From: Pseudoalteromonas luteoviolacea
GTDB lineage: Bacteria; Pseudomonadota; Gammaproteobacteria; Enterobacterales; Alteromonadaceae
Length of the DNA: 64,000 nucleotides
NCBI RefSeq assembly: GCF_000814765.1
Contig: NZ_JWIC01000010.1
Span: forward strand, 72,001-136,000
Direction of reading: 5' to 3'
Below the pieces are notes generated by a model, which saw only the letters and a program-made list of their open reading frames with translations, had not been told where the DNA came from and did no database searches. The translations under genes and the position numbers were made by a program. Below, piece by piece: positions 47,967-56,404 of this stretch (its first letter is position 1; every line of letters starts with the position of its first letter).

Positions 47967-50900
47967 TTAAGATTCTCTTGCTTTTCTTTTACGCGCGGCA
48001 ATCGCGCCCATGCCGCGTTTTTGTTTCGCGCCACTTGGTTTTTTAGGGGTAACAGGGGCTGTGTTTGACTGCGCACCGCCAAGCAATGTCGCCAAGCTGG
48101 CAATACTTGGATGCGCAAACAACTCTGTCATTTGTAAATTTGGATACTGAAGTTTCAGCTCTTCATACACCGCCATCAGTAATAGCGAGTGCCCGCCAAC
48201 ATCAAAGAAGTTAGCGTGTCGATCGATATCTGGAGTTTTGAGGTGTTTTTGCCAGATCTCGGCGATAGCGCGTTCGGTGTCGTTTTGCGCCAGCTCTACG
48301 GCTTTAACTACACGGTCTATTTTAGGCAGCTGTTTACGCTCCAACTTGCCGCTGGCGTTTACTGGCAGTGTTTCCAGCACCAGGATATCGCTAGGCACCA
48401 TGTATGCGGGCATACGCTCTCCCAGCGCCCTTTTTAGCTTGTCGGCAAATCCTTCATCGCTGTATTTACCACTTTGAATATAAGCGATTAAACCCAGACC
48501 ATGCGCTTGCTGCTCCGTCACCACAACCGCCATATCAACCTCAGGCAATTGGCTCAAGTGTTGCTCTATTTCACCTAGTTCAACGCGAAAACCGCGAATT
48601 TTCACCTGATGATCGTTGCGTCCGTGATACATCAAGGCCTCGCCTTGCCAGCTGACCATATCACCAGTGGCATACATACGCGCGCCATCGTCGCTAAATG
48701 GATCCGCAATAAAGCGTGTCGCTGTCATTTCCGGCTGTGCCCAGTAGCCACGCGCTAAAATATCACCACCTACAAACAACTGACCCACTTGACCATGGGG
48801 GACTGTCTCCAAGTTGTCATCAAGGATATACAGTTTGCGTCCGGCTAAAGCGTGACCCAGAGGGACTGACTGATTCTCTTGGCCATGCGCGGTAAAATCT
48901 TGGCAAGGGTGGATTGCCGCTTCGACGACGATTTCCGTCGGGCCATAGGTATTAAGTAATCGTACCTGCGATAAACCAGTATTTTGCCAGTCTTGAATAC
49001 CCGCCACAGACATGGCCTCGCCGCCTGAGTGAACTTGTCTTAATTTAGGTAAGACCAATGCGGCTTGCTGCGCTTTACGCGCCCAACTGGCGCTGATACT
49101 GCGCCAATACGCAGCGCTTAAATCCATCACCGCTACATTATGCTTTTGTGCCTGCTGATAAAGGGTATCAGCATCCCACAAGGCATCGCCGCGCAGTAAT
49201 ACCGCAGCACCCACAGCCCATGTTGGGAAGAGCTGCTCAACAAACGCATCAAAGTTCGCTGTGGCAAATTGCAGCACGACATCATCCGCTTGTAAGTTGA
49301 TAAACTGCTTGGCCGACTCGATATAACGAGACAATGCGCCTAACTCAATGGCAACGCCTTTGGCTTTGCCAGTCGAGCCAGAGGTATAATTGAGGTATGC
49401 GGTTTGCTGACAATGGCGTGCTACTTCTGGCGCCCCCGTATTGAGATGGTGCTCTCCCAAAAGGGTTTGTGGCGACAAAAACATGCCATCAAATGACTCC
49501 GCCAGATCAGCATCATCACTGAGTATGGCTTGGCAGCCACTGTCCGTGAGCATATGTTGCAACTTATCCGCAGGGAATTGCTTATCGAGCGGCAAATAAG
49601 CCGCACCGGCTTTAAGACATGCCAACGTACTGGCCAGCATCAATGGCTTTCTACTTTGCATCACACCGACAACAGATTCTGTGCTTAAGCCTTTTGCCAC
49701 TAAGCCATGAGCTAGGCGGTTTGAAGTCTGCTCAAGCCACTCATAACTGTAGTGCTGATCGTTATAAATCACCGCGGTGCGCGCAGGCGCTTTGTGTGCA
49801 ATCTCACTGATGGCATCTAACCAAGGCGTATCCGGTAATGTCACCACAGCGCCAAGGCCTTGCGCGATCGCCCGTGTTTTTTGCGTATGGGTCGCTAAAT
49901 TGCCTATCGCTGTCGTCGGCTCAGCCACCGCATTGCGCAGTAAAGTATTGAAGGCAAGCACCACCGACTGCATATATTCGGCGTCAAATAGGGCTGCGTT
50001 ATATTGGAACTCCAACAATAAGGCACCATCATTTAACAAACGCGAGTCTATGCTCAAATCAAACTGAGCTTGCGATTGCAGTGCCGCCACTTTATCCACC
50101 GCAACGCCAGGCAAGTCAAGCGCTTGCTGCACATCCTGCTCAAGGTGGTTAAACATCACCTGAAATAGCGGATTTTGCCCTAGGCTACGATCTGGGTTGA
50201 GTGTTTCAACTAATTTTTCAAACGGTAAATCCTGATTTTGTTGTGCCGCAATCACCTGCTCTTTGGTTGCCGCTAACACCTCAACAAAGCTTTGCTGTGC
50301 AGACAATGTATTGCGCTGAACCAAAGTATTGATGAAAAAACCCACCAAAGAATGCAACTCTGAATAGCGACGATTCGCTACCGGCACGCCAATGCGCGGC
50401 GTGCGTTTACCAGCATAGCGATAGAAAAATACCTGCAAGCTACTGAGTAATAACATGAATAAACTTGCGCCATGGCGATGCGCAAGCGCTTGAAGCTGTT
50501 CAACCTCTTGATAAGACAGTTGCAGTGTTTGACTTTGCATCGGCGCAGGGCCATTAGGCTGCCTAATATGCTGCGGCGTAAGTAGCTCTTCATCATCACT
50601 GCCTTGCAACAATTGCTGCCAATAAGAGAGCTGGCTGTGCGCATCGGCACTTGATAACCACTGCTGCTGCCAAGCGGCAAAATCACCATAATTAATCGCC
50701 GGCGAAATGTGAGTTAACGTCTTACCCTCAGCAAGCAACTGATAAGTGCGGCTAATATCCGCAAGGAGAAGGTCAAAACTCCACGCATCACTGGCGATAT
50801 GGTGCATCACCAGTACCATCTCAAAGCGTCCCTCTGCACGTTTTAACAGCGCGGCTCTCAAGTTTTCGCCTTTTTCCAGCGCAAATGGTTGCTGATAAAA

Positions 50901-53216
50901 TGCCTCAATCCATGCTGCAATATCCGCGTCAGACTGCGTCGTCACATCAAGCGACTGCCAGTTCAGCGGCTGCTCGGTTAAGCGCTGCTGCCATTGTCCG
51001 TCTTGATCTTTCACATACGCATGTCGCAAGGCGCCCTGCTGCTCTAACACCTGTTTAAGCGCAGTTTGTAAGTGCGTGTCGATGACGTCACCATGCAGCG
51101 TTAAGCTGGCACCAATATGATATGCGCTACTGGTAGGCTCAAGTTGCCATAAGAACAATTGCCTTTGTTGCTGTGCGCTCAGTGGATAAGCGGTTTGGGC
51201 CAGTGCAGGGATCGCCACTTGATGTGCTTTGGTGTTGATACTCTCTCGTACCAGTTGACAAAAATCAGTAAATTTATGCGCTGCAAACACCGCTGTCGGA
51301 TCAATTTGGCACTCGCATGTCTCTTGTACTTTTGCCAGTAGCAAAGCGGCCTTAATCGAGCTGCCACCTAAAGCAAAAAAATCGGCATCATTGCTATTCA
51401 CTGGATAGCGAAGCACCTCTTGCCACAACTCAGCTAAGGTATGTGTGAGGGTATCCCAGCCTTCCTGATCTTCACCGCCATGACTGATGGATAGCTGCTG
51501 CAATTGAGCTAGGTTAAATACCCCGTAGGTAGCCAGCTTTTCCTCATTAAGTAATTTCATGCACGCGCTGCGCTGTAATTTACCGCTGGAGGTTTTTGGC
51601 AATCCGCCTTGGTCTAATAGCACCACCAACTCAGGGCAATGACCAAATTGCTCAATGATAAAATCTCTGATAATTTTTGCGCTTTGTTGCGCTGGCACCT
51701 CATTGCGATACACATTGGCGGTTTCAATGGCAATACCGATGCCCTCGCCGCTTTCTTCGCTTGGTACCGGAAACGCCGAGACACGGCCTTGACGCACAAA
51801 GCTGATGGCGCCTTCAATTGCGCGCTCAATATCTTGTGGATAGACATTGTGACCATTCATGATGATCAAATCTTTTTGGCGACCAGAGATGTAAAGTTGA
51901 CCATCATGAATGTAACCAACATCCCCTGTGCGCAGCCAGCGCTTGCCAGCATGCTCAACAAATGTCTCTTGCGTGGCTTTATCATTGCGCCAATACCCCA
52001 ACGCAATGCTTGGACCGCTCGCCCAGATCTCACCAATGCCGCCCTCTGCAACTTCATCAAAACTGGATGAGCAGGTAATACGCACCTGATGTTCGCTGGC
52101 AGATACGCCGCACCCCACTTGGTGGCCATATTCTTCAGTGTCACGCGTATCGGCAACTTGCTGATATACCGCTTTACCCGATGCCAAGGCTTGATTATCA
52201 AATGCCTTAATGACCGCGCCTTGTGCAGGAATACTGCCGGTCACAAATAAAGTGCCTTCGGCAAGACCATAACAAGGGTAAAGCGCGTTACTATCGAAAC
52301 CTTGCGCTGCATATTTGTCCGCAAAGTTCAGTAAAGTGTCGTGGCGAATGGGCTCTGCGCCGGAGAAAAACACCCGTAAACTGCTCAAGTCAATGTCTGC
52401 AATTTGCTTGTCTTTAATGCGCTCAATACACAGACGATAAGAAAAATCAGGGCCGCCACTGATGGTGGCGTGATATTGGGAAATCAGCTGTAACCAGCGC
52501 GCTGGGCGTTCCATAAAGTAACGAGGTGAACATAAAATCAATTTAAAGCCCGAGTAAATCGGCTGCAATAGCCCACCAATCAAGCCCATATCATGGAACA
52601 GCGGCAACCAGCTAACTATGGTATCATCGCGACTGATCTTAAGGCCCTCAGCAATGGCTTTTTCATTGGCAATCAAGTTGCCATGACTAACCATCACCCC
52701 TTTGGGTTTAGCCGTTGAGCCTGAGGTATACTGTAAAAATGCAATGTCATCACTTTTAGCACAGTAACGCTCAACGTCTTCGATTTGCTCACAAAACTCG
52801 TCAATCACCAACATTTTGCTGCCATTGACTTGATCAACCAGTGCCTCGACTGTGGCAGTATAGCGTGCGGTTGTTAGCACAAGTGCCGCTTCTGAATCTT
52901 CTGCAATACCCACAGTACGCGCAATATGCTGGGCTTTGGTCGATTCTGGCGGAAAGCTTGGAATGGCAGTCACACCTAAATACTGACAAGCTAAAAAGCT
53001 GGTCACGTACTCAATGCCGGTATCCATCAAGATCAGCGCTCTGTCGCCTGCCACAACGTGATTTTTTAAATGGCTGGCCACCATTAAGCTCTGTGCATAC
53101 AGCTCTCCATAGCTCCATGGTGTGTGTGCTTTTTTATCAACACATACCAGCCCCGTTTTGTCTGGCTGCTGCGCAACATGCTGCGCTAAATGATCCATGA
53201 TGGTAATGGCGTTCAT
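47967..53216 (-). CDS. Initiating synthetase: FAAL - ACP - C - A(Lys) - T
   Basis: The 1749-residue protein starts the assembly line. Residues about 1-580 are a fatty acyl-AMP ligase (YTSGSTAKPKG near 165; SWLPLFHDMGLIGG near 205). An ACP follows (GGSSIKAALL near 619), then C (HHIASDAWS near 809; note Ala in place of the last Gly). The A domain has YTSGSTGKAKG near 1277 and pocket code D-A-E-D-H-G-T-V-E, close to the Lys code D-G-E-D-H-G-T-V-V of pyoverdine synthetases. T has GGHSLLLM near 1675. The tail is basic (RKRKARES). PvdL of pyoverdine starts the same way, with an acyl chain that is removed later. So this protein should make an N-acyl-lysyl thioester that passes to the PKS. The ribosome site TGGAG is clear. 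Confidence 0.92.
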   Translation of the reverse strand: MNAITIMDHLAQHVAQQPDKTGLVCVDKKAHTPWSYGELYAQSLMVASHLKNHVVAGDRALILMDTGIEYVTSFLACQYLGVTAIPSFPPESTKAQHIARTVGIAEDSEAALVLTTARYTATVEALVDQVNGSKMLVIDEFCEQIEDVERYCAKSDDIAFLQYTSGSTAKPKGVMVSHGNLIANEKAIAEGLKISRDDTIVSWLPLFHDMGLIGGLLQPIYSGFKLILCSPRYFMERPARWLQLISQYHATISGGPDFSYRLCIERIKDKQIADIDLSSLRVFFSGAEPIRHDTLLNFADKYAAQGFDSNALYPCYGLAEGTLFVTGSIPAQGAVIKAFDNQALASGKAVYQQVADTRDTEEYGHQVGCGVSASEHQVRITCSSSFDEVAEGGIGEIWASGPSIALGYWRNDKATQETFVEHAGKRWLRTGDVGYIHDGQLYISGRQKDLIIMNGHNVYPQDIERAIEGAISFVRQGRVSAFPVPSEESGEGIGIAIETANVYRNEVPAQQSAKIIRDFIIEQFGHCPELVVLLDQGGLPKTSSGKLQRSACMKLLNEEKLATYGVFNLAQLQQLSISHGGEDQEGWDTLTHTLAELWQEVLRYPVNSNDADFFALGGSSIKAALLLAKVQETCECQIDPTAVFAAHKFTDFCQLVRESINTKAHQVAIPALAQTAYPLSAQQQRQLFLWQLEPTSSAYHIGASLTLHGDVIDTHLQTALKQVLEQQGALRHAYVKDQDGQWQQRLTEQPLNWQSLDVTTQSDADIAAWIEAFYQQPFALEKGENLRAALLKRAEGRFEMVLVMHHIASDAWSFDLLLADISRTYQLLAEGKTLTHISPAINYGDFAAWQQQWLSSADAHSQLSYWQQLLQGSDDEELLTPQHIRQPNGPAPMQSQTLQLSYQEVEQLQALAHRHGASLFMLLLSSLQVFFYRYAGKRTPRIGVPVANRRYSELHSLVGFFINTLVQRNTLSAQQSFVEVLAATKEQVIAAQQNQDLPFEKLVETLNPDRSLGQNPLFQVMFNHLEQDVQQALDLPGVAVDKVAALQSQAQFDLSIDSRLLNDGALLLEFQYNAALFDAEYMQSVVLAFNTLLRNAVAEPTTAIGNLATHTQKTRAIAQGLGAVVTLPDTPWLDAISEIAHKAPARTAVIYNDQHYSYEWLEQTSNRLAHGLVAKGLSTESVVGVMQSRKPLMLASTLACLKAGAAYLPLDKQFPADKLQHMLTDSGCQAILSDDADLAESFDGMFLSPQTLLGEHHLNTGAPEVARHCQQTAYLNYTSGSTGKAKGVAIELGALSRYIESAKQFINLQADDVVLQFATANFDAFVEQLFPTWAVGAAVLLRGDALWDADTLYQQAQKHNVAVMDLSAAYWRSISASWARKAQQAALVLPKLRQVHSGGEAMSVAGIQDWQNTGLSQVRLLNTYGPTEIVVEAAIHPCQDFTAHGQENQSVPLGHALAGRKLYILDDNLETVPHGQVGQLFVGGDILARGYWAQPEMTATRFIADPFSDDGARMYATGDMVSWQGEALMYHGRNDHQVKIRGFRVELGEIEQHLSQLPEVDMAVVVTEQQAHGLGLIAYIQSGKYSDEGFADKLKRALGERMPAYMVPSDILVLETLPVNASGKLERKQLPKIDRVVKAVELAQNDTERAIAEIWQKHLKTPDIDRHANFFDVGGHSLLLMAVYEELKLQYPNLQMTELFAHPSIASLATLLGGAQSNTAPVTPKKPSGAKQKRGMGAIAARKRKARES

Positions 53217-53282
53217 GATTTACTCCATGAGATATAACTAGCAATGCGCATCGTGTTTGGTGCTTTTACTGCCCACACTATG

Positions 53283-53306
53283 TCGAGAAAATGCTTAATG
53301 CGCTTA
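53283..53306 (-). promoter_or_regulatory. Possible PvdS-like promoter box before the FAAL-NRPS gene
   Basis: The minus strand reads TAAGC-N16-CGA with TTTTCTCGACAT at the -10 side, 67 bases before the ATG. The -35 part matches only three of five bases; the call rests on the shared TCTCGAC string and the position. Confidence 0.33.
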
Positions 53307-53434
53307 AGTAATTGAGTGTTGTATGGCGGGGTCCGCCTGATCGCAATATGAAGTGAAAATAGAGTCTACAAAGTCAGGGCATGGCTTCGCCTAAATCACT
53401 GACTACCTGACTCACTCTCACTAATTGGCCTGAA

Positions 53435-53638
53435 CTATTGCGCCATGGCTTGGCGTAAGCTTAACGGGCGCATATCAGTCCAATGCGTTTTGATATGTTC
53501 AAGGCAAGTTGCTTTATCGCCACTCACACCTGTGTCTTGCCAGCCACCGGGTATCGTCTTGTAACTCGGCCATAAAGAGTATTGTTCTTCGTGGTTAATG
53601 ATTACTTTAAAAGTGCCATTTTCGTTGTCAAAGCTCAT
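53435..53638 (-). CDS. MbtH-like NRPS chaperone
   Basis: The 67-residue protein shows the whole MbtH signature: NHEEQYSLWPSYKTIPGGW, then L near residue 47 and THWTDMRPLS. MbtH proteins bind NRPS adenylation domains and are often needed for their folding and activity. It lies just upstream of the FAAL-NRPS gene and downstream of the acylase gene. I chose the ATG at 53638 (GGA 8-10 bases upstream); a GTG at 53641 is in frame. A terminator-like hairpin lies between it and the acylase gene, so it may have its own promoter. Confidence 0.93.
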   Translation of the reverse strand: MSFDNENGTFKVIINHEEQYSLWPSYKTIPGGWQDTGVSGDKATCLEHIKTHWTDMRPLSLRQAMAQ

Positions 53639-53650
53639 CACATTTTTCCA

Positions 53651-53690
53651 AAAATTAGACTGTCGCCACTGTGACGCGCGACAGTCTAGG
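53651..53690. terminator. Terminator-like hairpin between the acylase and mbtH genes
   Basis: A perfect 10-base stem (AGACTGTCGC / GCGACAGTCT) with an 11-base loop is followed on the minus strand by AATTTTTGG. It should end much of the acylase transcript. Confidence 0.7.
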
Positions 53691-53697
53691 ATTTTTA
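53674..53697 (-). promoter_or_regulatory. Possible PvdS-type box before mbtH, overlapping the hairpin
   Basis: The minus strand reads TAAAA-N16-CGT, the same form as the box at 30964-30987. CGT is 36 bases before the mbtH ATG. The box overlaps the acylase stop and the terminator stem, and it lacks the TCTCG string of the others. Confidence 0.33.
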
Positions 53698-56127
53698 GTC
53701 TTTTTTCACGCTAAGTGTGATTTCACTGACTTTATTTTGCTTGATCTGTGCATCTGTGTACGGCAAATCAATCAATCCCTTACCTGCAGCATAGTGCTCG
53801 CTGGCATCAGAGAAGTGTGGTGAATTTGGATTATTACTCTGCGAATAAGTCAATAGACCACGGGCTTGCGGACCATGCTGATCGAAGCCGACCACCATCA
53901 TCCAGCTAGAGCCATAGTTAATTGGATAACCATCTGTGCTCAAGCCAGTGCTCACTGTCCAGTTTTCGTTTAATACTTCTTTTAACGGCGGCGCCAATTG
54001 CGGAGCAAACGAGGTCAGATCCATCGCATTGGTTGTCGAGTAGATGTTAAAACCACCACTATTGTGCTCAGCACCTGGCCAAGGGATACGTCGATCCCCC
54101 TTTTGCAAATACTGTAACTCGCCCAGTGGTGCATCAATGGCGAAGCCTGCATTTTCAAGGTGCTTACTTGCAGCCAATAGCTTAACCAAGGTTGCCTTGT
54201 CCGCTTTGACAATGCTTGGCGTCACAGCAGGAAATACGGGGTTAAATTGCACCAGTAAATTTTCATCTTCTAGTAAGCTGAAGAACTCTTTTGCAAGCGG
54301 CGCAGACACAGAATTCGCATTAAATTTGCCATCCCACTTTGCAAATGCACGACATGCAGGGTCGACAGGCATGCTTAAGGTGTCCGTCACTTTTAACGTT
54401 TGGCCAGCATACAGTGCACACGCAGCCATCACCGTCGGTTTATAAAGCTCAAACGACGCACTGGTGCCTGTGACGATGCTTTCTAGTTCATGACGATCAA
54501 ATTTACCATCTGCGCCACGAGCAAAACGCAGTAAGTTTAAGTTATAACGAGTACGACGCGTTTGCTTATAGTCAGTGTGACCATAGAGCGGCGAGTAGCC
54601 GGTCAATTTTTCATTTAGGTTCGTTAGCCAGTATGAATTATTGGCATTTTGCACGTAATCTTGACGACGTAACTTTGGTGCGCGCTCATACGGGATTTCT
54701 TGCTGGTAGACCAATGCACTGCTGGTACCCGGTAAAACTGCCATACGCGTGTTTTTATACACTTGTGAAATCACCGGATGTGAACGCAATAGCTCTTCAC
54801 CCATCGCAGGTAAATCCGGCACATTAGAATCATCAATGTAGAACACTTCACCTTGGTTGTCTGCCACAAGGGTATTGTTAAACGCTAACCCATCGAGCGT
54901 TTTAAAGGTCTCGATGAACTCGTCTAGGTTGTTAGCACGGTTCATTGCCAACCAGTGGTCAATGCCTTCCAAGTTATTTAAATTGGTATCGCGGACAACA
55001 TAGGCATTTTTGTCATCCCACTTAAAGTTTTTCTGATCTTCAAGCACATAACCAATTGGCGTTGTGAAGTAGTCTTTCTTCATGGTGATCACGCCCATAG
55101 GCGTTAACACATCAACGTTAACCTGTTTCTTCTCAATATCTAGCCACTGACCATCGAATTTATACTGCAGCGGGTTCGCTGGGTTTAACTCAAGCTGATA
55201 AATCACTTCATGACGTGCTGCTGAGTAGGTATGTGTCCAAGCAATGTTTTGGTTAAAACCAATATTCACAATCCCTGGTACACCCACCACTGACGCCCCC
55301 ATGGTGCTAAAGTCACCTTCTACACTGGCGTGATTAGCCCAAAATCTCAGGTTACCATTAAATGGGAAATGTGGATTTGCTAGTAATAAACCACGGCCAT
55401 TGTCAGTCACTTGATGACCCAATGCCCAACCGTTTGAGCCCTGCGTAAGTTGCTTTGGCTTATAATCCGTATTGCTGGCCATTAACCACGGCTGTGACGC
55501 TTCACTTTCTTGTTTGGCAATCACAGGGAGCCATTCTGTGCCTGTACCTGGATTTGCTTGAAGAATTTGTACCAGTAAACGACCTATGCTGTTTTGAACC
55601 GCAGACGCTAATACCGATGCAACCACATCTACGCCTTCAATCGGCTTAACCCATGCTTTGCCGTCACATGCTGGTGCCAAAGTCGCGTTGCCCAGATTGA
55701 CATCTTGAAGGTACTGGTTATAACCCGCAGCAAACCCCTCTGCCAATGCGCGTGTATCCGCAGACAGATTGGCATACTCACGTTCAACTCGACCACGTAA
55801 GTCAATGATTTTATAGCCCAAATCTAGACTAACAAAAAAGTTATCCTGGCCGTTTTTATGTGGCCCAAGATACTTAGCACGTTCACCTTTCACGCGCACA
55901 TAGCCATCCGCCAAAATACACGCATGATCTTGTGCCTGCGCATACGCATTACCATACCCTAAGCCGAATAGAGACTTTGCTTGAATATGCGGAATACCAT
56001 GCTCTGTGCGCGTGATCTTAACATCTTCATTCAAATTCACGGACGCTGTGCTTGCCTGTGCGCCAATGTGGACACCAGACAAGGCAAAAGCAGCCAAAAT
56101 AGGTACTAATGTAGATTTTAACTTCAT
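53695..56127 (-). CDS. PvdQ-like periplasmic acylase (Ntn hydrolase, penicillin/AHL acylase family)
   Basis: The 810-residue precursor has a signal peptide (about 1-25, ending GAQAS), an alpha chain to about 231 and a beta chain that starts at the Ser of QGSNGWALG. That Ser is the autocatalytic cleavage site and nucleophile of the family. HFPFNGNLRFW and later NNSYWLTNLNEKL are also family segments. PvdQ removes the fatty acid from the pyoverdine precursor in the periplasm. The FAAL-first synthetase and PvdE-like exporter here suggest the same job, although family members also cleave N-acyl homoserine lactones. I chose the ATG at 56127 with AAGGA upstream because the signal peptide begins there; the frame extends to 56175. 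Confidence 0.9.
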   Translation of the reverse strand: MKLKSTLVPILAAFALSGVHIGAQASTASVNLNEDVKITRTEHGIPHIQAKSLFGLGYGNAYAQAQDHACILADGYVRVKGERAKYLGPHKNGQDNFFVSLDLGYKIIDLRGRVEREYANLSADTRALAEGFAAGYNQYLQDVNLGNATLAPACDGKAWVKPIEGVDVVASVLASAVQNSIGRLLVQILQANPGTGTEWLPVIAKQESEASQPWLMASNTDYKPKQLTQGSNGWALGHQVTDNGRGLLLANPHFPFNGNLRFWANHASVEGDFSTMGASVVGVPGIVNIGFNQNIAWTHTYSAARHEVIYQLELNPANPLQYKFDGQWLDIEKKQVNVDVLTPMGVITMKKDYFTTPIGYVLEDQKNFKWDDKNAYVVRDTNLNNLEGIDHWLAMNRANNLDEFIETFKTLDGLAFNNTLVADNQGEVFYIDDSNVPDLPAMGEELLRSHPVISQVYKNTRMAVLPGTSSALVYQQEIPYERAPKLRRQDYVQNANNSYWLTNLNEKLTGYSPLYGHTDYKQTRRTRYNLNLLRFARGADGKFDRHELESIVTGTSASFELYKPTVMAACALYAGQTLKVTDTLSMPVDPACRAFAKWDGKFNANSVSAPLAKEFFSLLEDENLLVQFNPVFPAVTPSIVKADKATLVKLLAASKHLENAGFAIDAPLGELQYLQKGDRRIPWPGAEHNSGGFNIYSTTNAMDLTSFAPQLAPPLKEVLNENWTVSTGLSTDGYPINYGSSWMMVVGFDQHGPQARGLLTYSQSNNPNSPHFSDASEHYAAGKGLIDLPYTDAQIKQNKVSEITLSVKKD

Positions 56128-56350
56128 AACTTTCCTTAAGTTCTTAAACACTGTTAAAAATTTAAACCCGTGCACTCAAGACGATACAAACCGTAAAAAA
56201 CCAAAGAAAATAACAAGAATATTTGTTGCAAAATAAGCAATTAAGGTTGCAAAAAAGCACTTATTTTTAACCCGTGGTTAATTTGTATTTAATTAGCAAA
56301 ACCACACAAAACACTTGACTGTTAATAGAAGATCAAAATAACATAATAGT

Positions 56351-56369
56351 GATAATAATTCGCATTATC
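56351..56369. promoter_or_regulatory. Fur box upstream of the ECF sigma factor
   Basis: GATAATAATTCGCATTATC matches 15 of 19 bases of the Fur consensus (GATAATGATAATCATTATC), with both half-site ends perfect. It lies 36 bases before the sigma factor ATG, in the 277-base gap shared with the divergent acylase gene. Iron-loaded Fur should repress the sigma gene here. Confidence 0.8.
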
Positions 56370-56404
56370 TATTACGGATTAACTTTTAGGACAAATAGGA
56401 GTAA

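Noticed and set aside
18183..53216. Many long antisense ORFs inside the NRPS/PKS genes
   Set aside because: They are shadows of GC-biased coding frames; none has a domain or start signal.
5694..56127. Lystabactin or pseudoalterobactin as the product
   Set aside because: Lystabactin needs ornithine hydroxylase and formyl transferase and an Asn module; none is here. Pseudoalterobactin needs sulfonation of DHB and I see no sulfotransferase in the window.
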